The position numbers were made by a program, and so were the translations under genes. The notes below the pieces were generated by a model. That model ran no database searches, was not told the DNA's origin, and saw only the letters and a list, made by a program, of their open reading frames with translations. From Streptomyces flavotricini (lineage in GTDB: Bacteria; Actinomycetota; Actinomycetes; Streptomycetales; Streptomycetaceae): a stretch of DNA of 64,000 bases. The DNA lies in NCBI RefSeq assembly GCF_020639365.1, contig NZ_JAINUL010000001.1, forward strand, positions 3,049,123 to 3,113,122, given 5' to 3'. Below are positions 8,114-17,519 of the stretch, piece after piece (the stretch's first letter is position 1; each line of letters opens with the position of its first letter).

Positions 8114-9553
8114 ATGCCCATAGAACAGCGCGGAGTCGACACCATCCCCGAGGAGGAGCGGACGAGCGGTCCCCGTGACCTGATCTCGATCCTGCTCGGC
8201 TCCAACCTCTGCCTCGGTGTGATCGTGTTCGGCTGGCTGCCCCCGTCCTTCGGACTGGGTCTGTGGCCCTCGGTCACCGCCATCGTGACCGGCACGCTGG
8301 TCGGCATCGCCTTCACCGCGCCGCTGGCACTGGTGTCCCTGCGCACGGCGACCAACCTCTCCACGTCCAGCGGCGCCCAGTTCGGCGTACGCGGCCGACT
8401 CGTCGGCTCGGTCGTCGGCCTGCTGCTCGCCCTCGGCTACACCGCCCTCACCCTGTGGATCGGCGGCGACGTCATGGTCGGCGTCCTGTCCCGGCTGACC
8501 GGGCTGCCGGACACCGGCGTCTCGCGGGCCGTGATGTACGGGGTACTGGCCGCCTGTACCGTCGTCGGGGCCGTCTTCGGCTACCGGCTGCTGCTGCGCA
8601 TGAGCAAGGTGCTCTCCATCGGCATGGTGATCCTGCTCGCCGTCGGCGTCTTCGCCTACGCCCCCGATTTCACCACCGCCGCCCCGCCGCAGACCTCGTA
8701 CCTGCTCGGCTCCTTCTGGCCGACCTGGCTGCTGGCCGCCGTCGCCGCCGGGCTCAGCGGGCCCGTCGCCTTCATCACCCTCCTCGGCGACTACACCCGC
8801 TACATCTCCCCCCGCGCGCACGGTTCCCGCAAGGTGTTCTGGTCCACGTCACTCGGCCTGCTGATCGGCCTGCTGGTCCCGCAGCTGTTCGGGACCTACA
8901 CCGCGCTCGCCGCCAAGGCCGGCGCCGAGTACGCCGGACCCCTCGTCGAGGCCGCCCCCTCCTGGTACCTGCTCCCGCTGCTCGCCGCCGCCGCGGCCGG
9001 CTCGGTGGGCAACGCCGGGCTGATGCTCTACTCCATGGGCCTCGACCTCGACGCCATCGTGCCCAGGGCCACCCGCGCCAAGGCCACGCTGGTCGCGGCC
9101 GCCGTGGCGACCGCGTTCGTCTTCGTCGGCTCCTTCGAGTGGGACGTGCAGTCCGCGATGACCTCCTTCGTCCTGCTGCTGACCGCGATCGGCACCCCGT
9201 GGGCCGTGATCACCCTCATCGGCTACGTCCGCTGCCGCGGGCAGTACGACGCCGACGCCCTCCAGGTCTTCAACCGCCGCTCGGTGGGCGGGATCTACTG
9301 GTACCGCGCCGGCTGGAACGTGGCCGCCACCGTCTCCTGGGCCGTCGGCGCCGGAGTCGGCCTGCTCGCGGTGACCACCCCCTTCTACGAGGGCCCGCTG
9401 CTCGCCCTGACCGGTGGCGTGGACTGCTCCTTCGTCCTCTCCGGCCTGGCCGGCGGCCTGGTCTACACGGCGCTGACGCTGCGCAGCGCGCGCACGAGCG
9501 CGCCCGCCGGCGCTGGCGACGCCGCGACCCCGGTGGCGGTCGCCGTCGACTGA
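8114..9553 (+). CDS. NCS1 family purine/cytosine-type permease
   Basis: This 479-aa integral membrane protein has about 12 hydrophobic segments and the NCS1 (cytosine/purine/hydantoin/thiamine symporter) layout, including the cytoplasmic N-terminus, an L-G-S-N-L-C-L-G-V first helix and a G-D-Y-T-R-Y-I motif after the seventh segment. The ATG at 8114 has AGGGAG seven bases upstream; an upstream in-frame ATG at 8057 has none. It is transcribed divergently from the ureAB-ureC-aguA-tetR operon, which suggests that it imports the compound those enzymes degrade, perhaps a purine breakdown product such as allantoin, a ureide or a hydantoin. The substrate cannot be read from sequence alone. Confidence 0.9.
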   Translation: MPIEQRGVDTIPEEERTSGPRDLISILLGSNLCLGVIVFGWLPPSFGLGLWPSVTAIVTGTLVGIAFTAPLALVSLRTATNLSTSSGAQFGVRGRLVGSVVGLLLALGYTALTLWIGGDVMVGVLSRLTGLPDTGVSRAVMYGVLAACTVVGAVFGYRLLLRMSKVLSIGMVILLAVGVFAYAPDFTTAAPPQTSYLLGSFWPTWLLAAVAAGLSGPVAFITLLGDYTRYISPRAHGSRKVFWSTSLGLLIGLLVPQLFGTYTALAAKAGAEYAGPLVEAAPSWYLLPLLAAAAAGSVGNAGLMLYSMGLDLDAIVPRATRAKATLVAAAVATAFVFVGSFEWDVQSAMTSFVLLLTAIGTPWAVITLIGYVRCRGQYDADALQVFNRRSVGGIYWYRAGWNVAATVSWAVGAGVGLLAVTTPFYEGPLLALTGGVDCSFVLSGLAGGLVYTALTLRSARTSAPAGAGDAATPVAVAVD

Positions 9554-9576
9554 CGGCGGGAGCGGGAGCGGTCACG

Positions 9577-9612
9577 GTGCGGGCCCCGGGGGACGTCCCC
9601 CGGGGCCCGCAC
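9577..9612. terminator. Perfect 36-bp palindrome, bidirectional terminator
   Basis: Two 18-base halves (GTGCGGGCCCCGGGGGAC and its exact complement) meet without a loop between the permease stop and the convergent lipoprotein stop. A stem this long serves both directions. Confidence 0.8.
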
Positions 9613-9630
9613 CATCGGCGCCGCCGGCGG

Positions 9631-10065
9631 CTAACGGCACTTGTGCGCGGTGGTCGCCTCGGTGGTAGCCGTGTCCAGCGCCTGCACCTGCGGCTGCAGC
9701 TGGGTGGCCGCCTCCGTGCCCGTGGTGTCGCCCGGAAGGTCCTCGTACGCCTTCTTGAGGTTCTCCGCAGCCGACGTGACGGCGTCCTTCTCGGCCGACT
9801 TCAGCGCCGAGGTGCTCTCCTTGACGTTCTTCCAGCTCGTCTGGACGGCGTCGTACGCCGATTTCAGCTGGTCCTTGGTGGCCGTGGCCGGGTTGAGCGC
9901 CTTGAGTGCGGCACTGTCCGACTTCAGCTGGACCAGGTTGGTGCACAGCGCGGCACTGGCCGACGAGGCTGCCTCCGCCGGCGTCGTGTCGTCGTCGCTG
10001 GAGCATGCCGAGGCGCCGAGTACCACGGCCGCGCACAGCAGGCCGGAGGCAACGAACCGCTTCAT
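9631..10065 (-). CDS. Small secreted lipoprotein
   Basis: The 144-aa product has a lipoprotein signal (MKR start, hydrophobic core, lipobox L-G-A-S-A-C with the lipidated Cys at about residue 22). A short D-D-D-T-T-P linker follows, then a helical, Ala/Lys/Asp/Glu-rich domain with one Cys near each end (C-T-N-L and H-K-C-R), perhaps a disulfide. The helical pattern (heptad-like A-L-K-A-L and W-K-N-V-K-E-S) suggests a small antiparallel bundle. The ATG at 10065 is used because the signal peptide begins there; the frame continues upstream with no recognisable protein. The function is unknown. Confidence 0.85.
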   Translation of the reverse strand: MKRFVASGLLCAAVVLGASACSSDDDTTPAEAASSASAALCTNLVQLKSDSAALKALNPATATKDQLKSAYDAVQTSWKNVKESTSALKSAEKDAVTSAAENLKKAYEDLPGDTTGTEAATQLQPQVQALDTATTEATTAHKCR

Positions 10066-10504
10066 GGGGATCCGCCTTCCCGCCGGCCGCATCGGCCGAC
10101 GCACGAGAGATTCACGCCACTGGGACATACCGTGCCGCCCGGGACCGGTGTCCGGCACCGCATGGGCAGGCGCGATCAACGTCGCACGCCGGTACGCCCA
10201 CCGCACTTCCGAACGGACCGCATCCACCCGCCCCCGCGCGGCGGCGGACGGGGCCGCGACACCGGCGGGCACTGGCGCAGGCGGCCCCGGCGGCCCCGGC
10301 CGGGCGACGCCGGGCAACAGCGGCGGCGTACCTCCGTACGGGTGGCGTGCCGGGGCGCGGCGACCTGCCCGCACCCTCCGGCGGACTGTGTCCCGGACAC
10401 GCGAAGAGGCCCCGGCCTGCCGGCCGGGACCTCTTCTTCGTGACGGGCTCGCTGCGGTCCCAGGGGGTGTCCGCGAAGTCCCGCCCGCCCCGCGACGACG
10501 CCCC
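10066..10504. other. Intergenic stretch without a supported gene
   Basis: These 439 bases separate the lipoprotein start from the ilvE stop. Apart from the ilvE terminator hairpin at 10402-10440 I see no frame with a convincing start, ribosome site or protein-like content. The lipoprotein promoter should lie in 10066-10200. Confidence 0.6.
10402..10440 (-). terminator. Hairpin downstream of ilvE
   Basis: Minus-strand arms AAGAGGTCCCGGCC and GGCCGGGGCCTCTT pair with one mismatch around a 3-base loop, about 65 bases past the ilvE stop. Confidence 0.65.
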
Positions 10505-11605
<1,101 letters not shown>

Positions 11606-11789
11606 GAGTGCTTGTCCTTCACCGGTTTCGTAGGGCGGACCGCGCTCACGGCGTACCAGGACGTCCGAGCTTCCCCGCATTCCGCGGTCTCGCGTTCGAT
11701 TATCGCGCGCGAGGTGCCTGCGGAGAAGCGGGGTGAAGCGGAGTGAATGCGGCCCAGGGGAGATGGTGGCACCCGGGGCCGCACAGGAA

Positions 11790-11824
11790 AAGCCGCCGGG
11801 TGCGTCTGCGCGGCCCGGCGGCTT
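11790..11824 (-). terminator. Intrinsic terminator of leuB
   Basis: Minus-strand arms AAGCCGCCGGG and CCCGGCGGCTT pair perfectly around a 13-base loop and run into TTTTCC, 20 bases past the leuB stop. Confidence 0.8.
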
Positions 11825-11844
11825 CCTGAAGTGGAGCTGCCGGG

Positions 11845-12885
11845 TCAGCCGGCTACTCGGGCGGCGAGGGCGTCGCCGATCTGCTCGGTGGAGCGGAAGG
11901 TGCCGTCGCGCTCCGCGAGGTCGGCGCTGACGGCGTCCTCGATGCGCACGGCGCGGTCCTCGTGGCCGAGGTGGCGCAGCAGGAGGGCGACCGAGAGGAT
12001 CGTCGCGGTCGGGTCCGCCTTGCCGGTGCCGGCGATGTCCGGGGCCGAGCCGTGGACGGGCTCGAACATGGACGGGAAGGCGCCGGTCGGGTTGATGTTC
12101 CCGGAGGCGGCCAGGCCGATCCCGCCGGTCACGGCGGCGGCCAGGTCGGTGAGGATGTCGCCGAAGAGGTTGTCCGTGACGATGACGTCGAAGCGCTCGG
12201 GCTGCGTGACGAAGAAGATCGTCGCGGCGTCGACGTGCAGGTAGTCGGTGGTGACCTCGGGGTACTCCTGGCCGACCTTGTCGAAGATGTTCTTCCACAT
12301 GTGGCCCGCGTACACGAGGACGTTGTTCTTGTGGACCAGCGTCAGCTTCTTGCGGGGGCGGGAGTTGGCCCGCTCGTACGCGTCACGGACGACGCGCTCC
12401 ACGCCGTACGCGGTGTTGATGCTGACCTCGGTGGCCACCTCGGCGGGCGTACCGGTGCGCAGGCTGCCGCCGTTGCCGGTGTACGGGCCCTCGGTGCCCT
12501 CGCGGACCACGACGAAGTCGATCTCCGGACGCCCGGCGAGCGGGGTCGCGGTGTTCGGGAAGAGCTTCGACGGGCGCAGGTTGATGAAGTGGTCGAAGGC
12601 GAAGCGGAGCTTCAGCAGCAGGCCGCGCTCCAGCACGCCGGAGGGGACCGACGGGTCGCCGATGGCGCCCAGCAGGATCGCGTCGTGGTGCTTGAGGGCT
12701 TCGAGCTCCGCGTCCGGGAGGGTCTCACCGGTGCGGTGCCAGCGCTGGGCGCCGAGGTCGTACTCCTTGGTCTCCAGCTTCACATCCTGGGGCAGGACCG
12801 CGGTAAGGACCTTGAGGCCCTGAGCCACGACTTCCTGGCCGATGCCATCACCGGGGATCACTGCGAGATTGATGCTGGTCGACAT
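11845..12885 (-). CDS. leuB: 3-isopropylmalate dehydrogenase
   Basis: The enzyme (346 aa) oxidises and decarboxylates 3-isopropylmalate to 2-oxoisocaproate with NAD, the third step of leucine synthesis; in the CimA route it can also act on 3-methylmalate. It shows the N-terminal A-V-I-P-G-D-G-I-G nucleotide motif, the R-E-G-T-E-G substrate segment, the catalytic K-N-N-V-L region and [11 protein letters not shown] metal-binding aspartates, and [10 protein letters not shown] near the end. The ATG at 12885 gives the usual family length; CAGGGAG lies 11 bases upstream. An 81-base gap separates it from the small gene upstream on the same strand. Confidence 0.96.
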   Translation of the reverse strand: MSTSINLAVIPGDGIGQEVVAQGLKVLTAVLPQDVKLETKEYDLGAQRWHRTGETLPDAELEALKHHDAILLGAIGDPSVPSGVLERGLLLKLRFAFDHFINLRPSKLFPNTATPLAGRPEIDFVVVREGTEGPYTGNGGSLRTGTPAEVATEVSINTAYGVERVVRDAYERANSRPRKKLTLVHKNNVLVYAGHMWKNIFDKVGQEYPEVTTDYLHVDAATIFFVTQPERFDVIVTDNLFGDILTDLAAAVTGGIGLAASGNINPTGAFPSMFEPVHGSAPDIAGTGKADPTATILSVALLLRHLGHEDRAVRIEDAVSADLAERDGTFRSTEQIGDALAARVAG

Positions 12886-12966
12886 GTCGGAACCGTACTC
12901 CCTGTCCCAGCCCTCGGGCATATCCCGTCCATCATGTGGACCAATACGCCCGAGGGGCGGGGCTGC

Positions 12967-13095
12967 TCAGTGGCCGGTCGAGCCGCCGTTGTCCCGGCGG
13001 TCGAGGGCGCGCTGGAGGGCGGCCGCGGCGTTCTTGCGGTCGGCGTCGGCGGTGGAGGAGTGGCGGACGCGGCGGGCTGCGGTGGATGCGGTCAT
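12967..13095 (-). CDS. 42-aa basic small protein upstream of leuB
   Basis: A 43-codon frame starts with ATG at 13095, nine bases after a strong AAGGAG ribosome site, and has clear Streptomyces third-position GC bias. The product is Ala/Arg-rich and probably helical (M-T-A-S-T-A-A-R-R-V-R-H start; middle A-D-R-K-N-A-A-A-A-L-Q-R-A-L-D-R-R). It has no membrane segment or signal peptide. It lies just upstream of leuB on the same strand and may be cotranscribed with it. It is not a leader peptide of the attenuator kind, since it lacks runs of Leu, Val or Ile codons. The 261 bases upstream (13096-13356) include an AT-richer patch at about 13255-13320 that probably holds its promoter. Confidence 0.7.
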   Translation of the reverse strand: MTASTAARRVRHSSTADADRKNAAAALQRALDRRDNGGSTGH

Positions 13096-13356
13096 GGTGA
13101 TCGACTCCTTGAGATCACGGCGTGGCGGGGCCACGGATGAGGGGTTCCTTCAAGGCGCCGGAAGAGGCGGGGAGCGGTGCGCGGCAGGGGTTGCCTGCCC
13201 AGGGGCGCGCGCTCTCGACCGCCATTCGCCGGATCGGCGAGACGTTCGGCTTCTACAAAGCTAGGGCAGCTCCCGTTGTATGTCTCCGCAATTAGTCGGG
13301 CTTCCTACTATCTGAGACGGACAAGCCCGCGGAAGGCCCCTTCACGGACCTCCGAT

Positions 13357-14262
13357 TCAGCCCTTCTCGGAGCGAAGTTCCCTGATCAGAGCACGTACGG
13401 CGAGAGTCGAGGCGGATTCCGGCGTGGTGACGTATCCCACGTGTCTCACCGGCCCCGAAGGGCCCAGTCCGGTGATGTCCACGGCGGCCGTGGCCTCGCG
13501 GAGCGAGAGCTCGGGCAGGATCGCCATGCCGAGCCCGCGCCCGACCATGGTCAGCACCATCGCGTCGTCCTCCGCCTTCACGGTGGCGCGCGGGATCCAG
13601 TCCTGGGCCCGCCACCAGTCGCGGGTGTACGAACCGCAGTTCTCGTCCCAGTCCAGCAGGGGCAGCGCCTTCGGGTCCGGGTGTCCGGCGGGGTGGACCA
13701 GCGCGTACTTCTCCTCCCGGAGCACCCCTGTCAGCAGGCCGGCCGCGCCGCCGTCCCGCGCCGCGGGGGCGGCCGCGTTCAGCGTCGCGATGCCGAGGTC
13801 GGCGCGGCCCGCGGCCACCTCCCCGGCCGTGCCGGCGCCGAGCTCGCGCACCACCCGGACCTCGGGGCGGATGCCGGGGTGGCGGGCCGTGAGCCGCTCC
13901 AGGGCCGGGGGCAGCAGGTGCAGGGCCGCGCTGCGGAACGCCGCGATGCGCAGCACGCCCCCGACCGCCTCCCCGGCGTCCCGGCCGGCGCCGCGCACCT
14001 CCGCGCCGAGGACCTCGTACAGCCGCAGGATCCGGCGGGCGAGGCCGACGGCCCGCTCCCCCGCCGGGGTGGGCGAGGCTCCGGTGCGCCCGCGCTCGAA
14101 GAGGACCGCGCCGACCTTGGCCTCGCTGCCGCGCACCGAGTGCGACACGGCCGACTGGGTGAGGCCGAGCCGGGCGGCCGCGGCGGAGAAGCCGCCGGTC
14201 TCGGCCACGGCGACCAGGACCCGGAGTTCGTGCGGAGCGAGCTCGGCCACAGTGGCTCTCAC
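13357..14262 (-). CDS. LysR family transcriptional regulator
   Basis: The 301-aa protein has the N-terminal LysR winged helix (residues about 8-68, with G-G-F-S-A-A-A-A-R-L-G-L-T-Q-S-A-V-S-H-S-V) and a C-terminal periplasmic-binding-protein-like effector domain (from about 95). It is divergent from the reductase at 14352 with an 89-base gap that contains a T-N11-A type site (14280-14306), so that gene is its likely target. The effector is unknown. Confidence 0.95.
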   Translation of the reverse strand: MRATVAELAPHELRVLVAVAETGGFSAAAARLGLTQSAVSHSVRGSEAKVGAVLFERGRTGASPTPAGERAVGLARRILRLYEVLGAEVRGAGRDAGEAVGGVLRIAAFRSAALHLLPPALERLTARHPGIRPEVRVVRELGAGTAGEVAAGRADLGIATLNAAAPAARDGGAAGLLTGVLREEKYALVHPAGHPDPKALPLLDWDENCGSYTRDWWRAQDWIPRATVKAEDDAMVLTMVGRGLGMAILPELSLREATAAVDITGLGPSGPVRHVGYVTTPESASTLAVRALIRELRSEKG

Positions 14263-14279
14263 CTCGTTCTATGAGCGGT

Positions 14280-14306
14280 GTTCATGGATGTGCGGCTTCC
14301 ATGAAC
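14280..14306. promoter_or_regulatory. LysR-type binding site between the regulator and the reductase gene
   Basis: GTTCATGG and CCATGAAC form a perfect 8-base inverted repeat separated by 11 bases, the classic T-N11-A geometry for LysR proteins, midway between the two divergent starts. Confidence 0.75.
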
Positions 14307-14351
14307 GCAACTCCCTGCCCGGGCCGTCGATTCCTTCCTAGCGTCCTCTCC

Positions 14352-15368
14352 ATGACCACGAACCACACCGCCCACGCCGTCCACCTGACCGCCCGCCCCG
14401 CCGGCTTCCCCGTCACGAGCGACTTCGCGTACGTCGAGACCCCGCTCCCCTCCCCCGCCCCGGGCACCGCCCTGGTACAGAACCTGCTGCTCTCGGTGGA
14501 CCCGTACCACCGCGGGATGATGGACGGCGGCGAGGGCGGCTTCGAGCTGAACACCCCGCTGGAGGGGCGCTCGGTGGGCCGGGTGCTCGCCTCCCGCGAC
14601 CCGGGGCTGCGCGAGGGCGACCTGGTCTTCCACCGCGAGGGCTGGCGCACGCACGCCCTCGTCACCCTCGGCGTGAACGGCACCCGCACCCTGCGCGGCC
14701 ATGCGGGCGTCCCGCTGGAGGCGTACCTGAGCATCCTCGGCGGCACCGGTCTGACCGCGTACGCCGCCCTCACCCGGACCGCGGTGCTGCGCGAGGGCGA
14801 GGACCTGTTCGTCTCGGCCGCCGCGGGCGGTGTCGGCACCGCCACCGGGCACATCGCCCGGCTGCTGGGCGCCCGCCGGATCATCGGCAGCGCGGGCTCG
14901 GCGGCGAAGGTCCGCCACCTGACCGAGGTGCTGGGCTTCGACGCGGCGTTCGACTACCACGACGGACCGGTCGGCGAGCAGCTCGCGCTGGCCGCGCCGG
15001 ACGGCATCGACGTGTACGTGGACAACGTGGGCGGGGACCATCTGGCGGGCGCGATCGACGTGCTGCGCGAGTACGGGCGGATCGCCTGGGTCGGGGGGAT
15101 CTCGATGTACAACGGGGACCGCTCGCCGGCCGCGCCGCGCAACCTCTTCGAGGTCGTCCACAAGTCGCTGCGCCTGGAAGGGGTATTGGTTCGCAATCAC
15201 ACCAATTTGCAGGACGAGATGGAGGACTTCCTGGTCCCGCACCTGCAGAGCGGCCGGATCGGCACGGACACCACCGTTGTCCAGGGAATCGATCACGCGG
15301 TGGACGCCTTTCTGGGCATGCTGCGAGGCGACAACCTGGGCAAAATGCTTGTCCGTCTCGGGAACTGA
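14352..15368 (+). CDS. NADP-dependent oxidoreductase (MDR superfamily, alkenal/curcumin reductase type)
   Basis: The 338-aa protein matches the zinc-free medium-chain reductases that reduce the C=C bond of alkenals and enones with NADPH. Seen in it are an N-terminal catalytic domain with S-V-D-P-Y-H-R-G-M-M near residue 50, the Rossmann motif A-A-A-G-G-V-G-T-A at about 155, and the Y-V-D-N-V-G-G-D-H segment. No zinc-ligand cysteines are present. The ATG at 14352 starts the recognisable protein; an earlier in-frame ATG at 14271 would run through the LysR site. It is divergent from, and probably controlled by, the LysR gene, which suggests a detoxification role against reactive carbonyls. Confidence 0.92.
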   Translation: MTTNHTAHAVHLTARPAGFPVTSDFAYVETPLPSPAPGTALVQNLLLSVDPYHRGMMDGGEGGFELNTPLEGRSVGRVLASRDPGLREGDLVFHREGWRTHALVTLGVNGTRTLRGHAGVPLEAYLSILGGTGLTAYAALTRTAVLREGEDLFVSAAAGGVGTATGHIARLLGARRIIGSAGSAAKVRHLTEVLGFDAAFDYHDGPVGEQLALAAPDGIDVYVDNVGGDHLAGAIDVLREYGRIAWVGGISMYNGDRSPAAPRNLFEVVHKSLRLEGVLVRNHTNLQDEMEDFLVPHLQSGRIGTDTTVVQGIDHAVDAFLGMLRGDNLGKMLVRLGN

Positions 15369-15373
15369 ATCCA

Positions 15374-15402
15374 GCCAACCGGATGTTCACCGACTTCTTA
15401 CC
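15374..15402 (+). promoter_or_regulatory. PHO-box-like direct repeats upstream of phospholipase C
   Basis: Three 7-base units at an exact 11-base period, GCCAACC, GTTCACC and TCTTACC, precede the phospholipase gene. The middle unit is the perfect PhoP half-site consensus GTTCACC; the others match it at four of seven positions. This fits control by phosphate limitation. Confidence 0.55.
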
Positions 15403-15487
15403 GCACGGATGTAGACCTTTGGCCCGGCGCCCGCCACTCTTTCCGTCAATGTGCCAGCGGGGCACTTGAGTTGGAGGCGAGTAGCCA

Positions 15488-17515
15488 GTGACACCGATCA
15501 GCCGCAGAGGTTTCGTGGGAATCGGCGCCGGGCTGATGGCCGGGGCCGCCCTGCCGGCGATCGCGCCGACGTCGGCGGCCGCGGCCGCCGCGACCGGCAC
15601 GATCACCGACGTGAAGCACGTGGTGATCCTGATGCAGGAGAACCGCAGCTTCGACCACTACTTCGGCAGGCTGAAGGGTGTCCGCGGCTTCGGTGACCGC
15701 GCCGCCGGCAACATCCCGGGCGGCTGGGGCATGTTCAACCAGCCCAACTGGGGCGGCCGCCAGTACCCGTGGAAGCTCAGCTCCACCCCCGCGGCCGGCG
15801 GTGTCGACGGCGAGACCCTCGCCCAGTGCAACGGCGATCTCCCGCACAGCTGGACCTCGCAGCACGCGGCCTGGAACAAGGGCCGGATGGACAACTGGGT
15901 CCTCGGCGTCGGCAACACCCGCACCCTCGGCCACCTCGATCGCGGGGACATACCCTTCCACTACGCGCTCGCCGACAACTACACCATCTGCGACGCGTAC
16001 TTCTGCTCCACCCTGAGCGCGACCGGCCCGAACCGGACCTTCCTGTGGAGCGGCAAGGTCGACGCGGGCAGCAAGGACGGCGGCGACGAGTCCGGGCTGA
16101 CCTGGGAGACGTACGCGGAGGCCCTCCAGCGCGCCGGCCTGACCTGGAAGGTCTACCAGAACGCCCAGGACAACTACGGCGACAACGGTCTGGCCTACTT
16201 CAAGAAGTTCACGGACGCGGCGCCCGGCAACCCGCTGTGGGACCGCGGCATGGGCTCCGTCCCCAAGGTCACCGGTTCCACCCCCGACGACATCGCGGCC
16301 GCCCTCCGCGCGGACGCCGTCGCCGGCACCCTGCCGCAGGTCTCCTGGGTCGTCGCGAACGAGGCCTTCTCGGAGCACCCGTACGCCCCGCCCGGCGACG
16401 GCGCTCACTTCGTGGACCTGGTCTACCGGGCGCTGTCCGCGAACCCCGAGGTCTTCGACTCCACCGTCCTCTTCCTCAACTACGACGAGAACGACGGCTT
16501 CTTCGACCACGTCCCGCCGCCCGTCGCCCCGCCCGGCACCCCGGACGAGTACATCGACGGCACCCCGATCGGCCTCGGCTTCCGCGTCCCGATGATCGTC
16601 ATGTCCCCGTGGACGCGCGGCGGCTGGGTGAGCTCGGAGGTCTTCGACCACACCTCGGTGCTCCGCTTCATGGAGAAGTGGACGGCGGCCCTCGGGACCC
16701 CGGCGAACTGCCCGAACATCAGCGCCTGGCGCCGCAAGGTGACCGGCGACCTGACCGGCGTCTTCGACTTCGCGCGTCCGGTGTACGGGGTGCCGGCCGG
16801 GCTGCCGTCGACCGCGAAGGTCATCGGCCAGGCGACCTGCGGCCCGCTCCCCAACCCGGTGCCGCAGGACAACGCGCTCCCGGCCCAGGAGGCCGGAACC
16901 CGCCCGGCGCGGGCCCTTCCGTACCAGGTCAACGGCAACCTGGACCGGTTCGAGTTCGGGGCGGCCGGCAAGATCCTGGCCTGGTTCTCGATGACCAACC
17001 AGGGCGCGCAGGCGAAGCAGGCGGCGCACTTCTCGATCCACCCGCACCAGTACCGCGACACGGCCGCCTGGCAGTACACGGTGGACCCGGGCGCGACGGG
17101 GACGGACTACTTCAACATCGGGCTCGGCAGCGGCTCCGGCAAGTACGACATCTCGATGTACGGCCCGAACCGCTTCCTGCGCCGGTTCATCGGCGACGCT
17201 TCGAAGGCGGGCAAGGCGATCGAGGTGGCGGCCCGCTTCGCGGTGGAGCCGGGCACGGGCAAGACGGCGATCTGGTTCAAGATGACGAACGGCTCGGCCT
17301 CGCCCGTCACCTTCACGATCCGCTCGAACGCCTACCGCTCGGACGGCCCGTGGACCTACACCGTCCCGGCGAACTCCTCGCGCGAGGACTACTTCAACGC
17401 GGTCGCGTACAACGACGGCTGGTACGACTTCACGATCCTCGCGGACAACGACGGCACCTGGTCGCGCCGCTACACGGGCCACATCGAGACGGGCACGCCC
17501 AGCATCTCGGGCTGA
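15488..17515 (+). CDS. Tat-exported phosphocholine-specific phospholipase C
   Basis: This 675-aa secreted enzyme should cleave phosphatidylcholine-type lipids to diacylglycerol and phosphocholine. It begins with a twin-arginine signal (S-R-R-G-F-V-G-I-G, followed by an Ala-rich stretch and cleavage near residue 34), which is usual for this family because it folds before export. The catalytic domain shows the E-N-R-S-F-D-H-Y-F-G motif at about 51-60, and a later N-Y-D-E-N-D-G-F-F-D-H segment. Two beta-rich C-terminal repeats of the DUF756 type end the protein. The GTG start has GGAGG upstream (15472-15476). The PHO-box-like repeat upstream suggests a phosphate-scavenging role. Confidence 0.95.
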   Translation: MTPISRRGFVGIGAGLMAGAALPAIAPTSAAAAAATGTITDVKHVVILMQENRSFDHYFGRLKGVRGFGDRAAGNIPGGWGMFNQPNWGGRQYPWKLSSTPAAGGVDGETLAQCNGDLPHSWTSQHAAWNKGRMDNWVLGVGNTRTLGHLDRGDIPFHYALADNYTICDAYFCSTLSATGPNRTFLWSGKVDAGSKDGGDESGLTWETYAEALQRAGLTWKVYQNAQDNYGDNGLAYFKKFTDAAPGNPLWDRGMGSVPKVTGSTPDDIAAALRADAVAGTLPQVSWVVANEAFSEHPYAPPGDGAHFVDLVYRALSANPEVFDSTVLFLNYDENDGFFDHVPPPVAPPGTPDEYIDGTPIGLGFRVPMIVMSPWTRGGWVSSEVFDHTSVLRFMEKWTAALGTPANCPNISAWRRKVTGDLTGVFDFARPVYGVPAGLPSTAKVIGQATCGPLPNPVPQDNALPAQEAGTRPARALPYQVNGNLDRFEFGAAGKILAWFSMTNQGAQAKQAAHFSIHPHQYRDTAAWQYTVDPGATGTDYFNIGLGSGSGKYDISMYGPNRFLRRFIGDASKAGKAIEVAARFAVEPGTGKTAIWFKMTNGSASPVTFTIRSNAYRSDGPWTYTVPANSSREDYFNAVAYNDGWYDFTILADNDGTWSRRYTGHIETGTPSISG

Positions 17516-17519
17516 CGCG

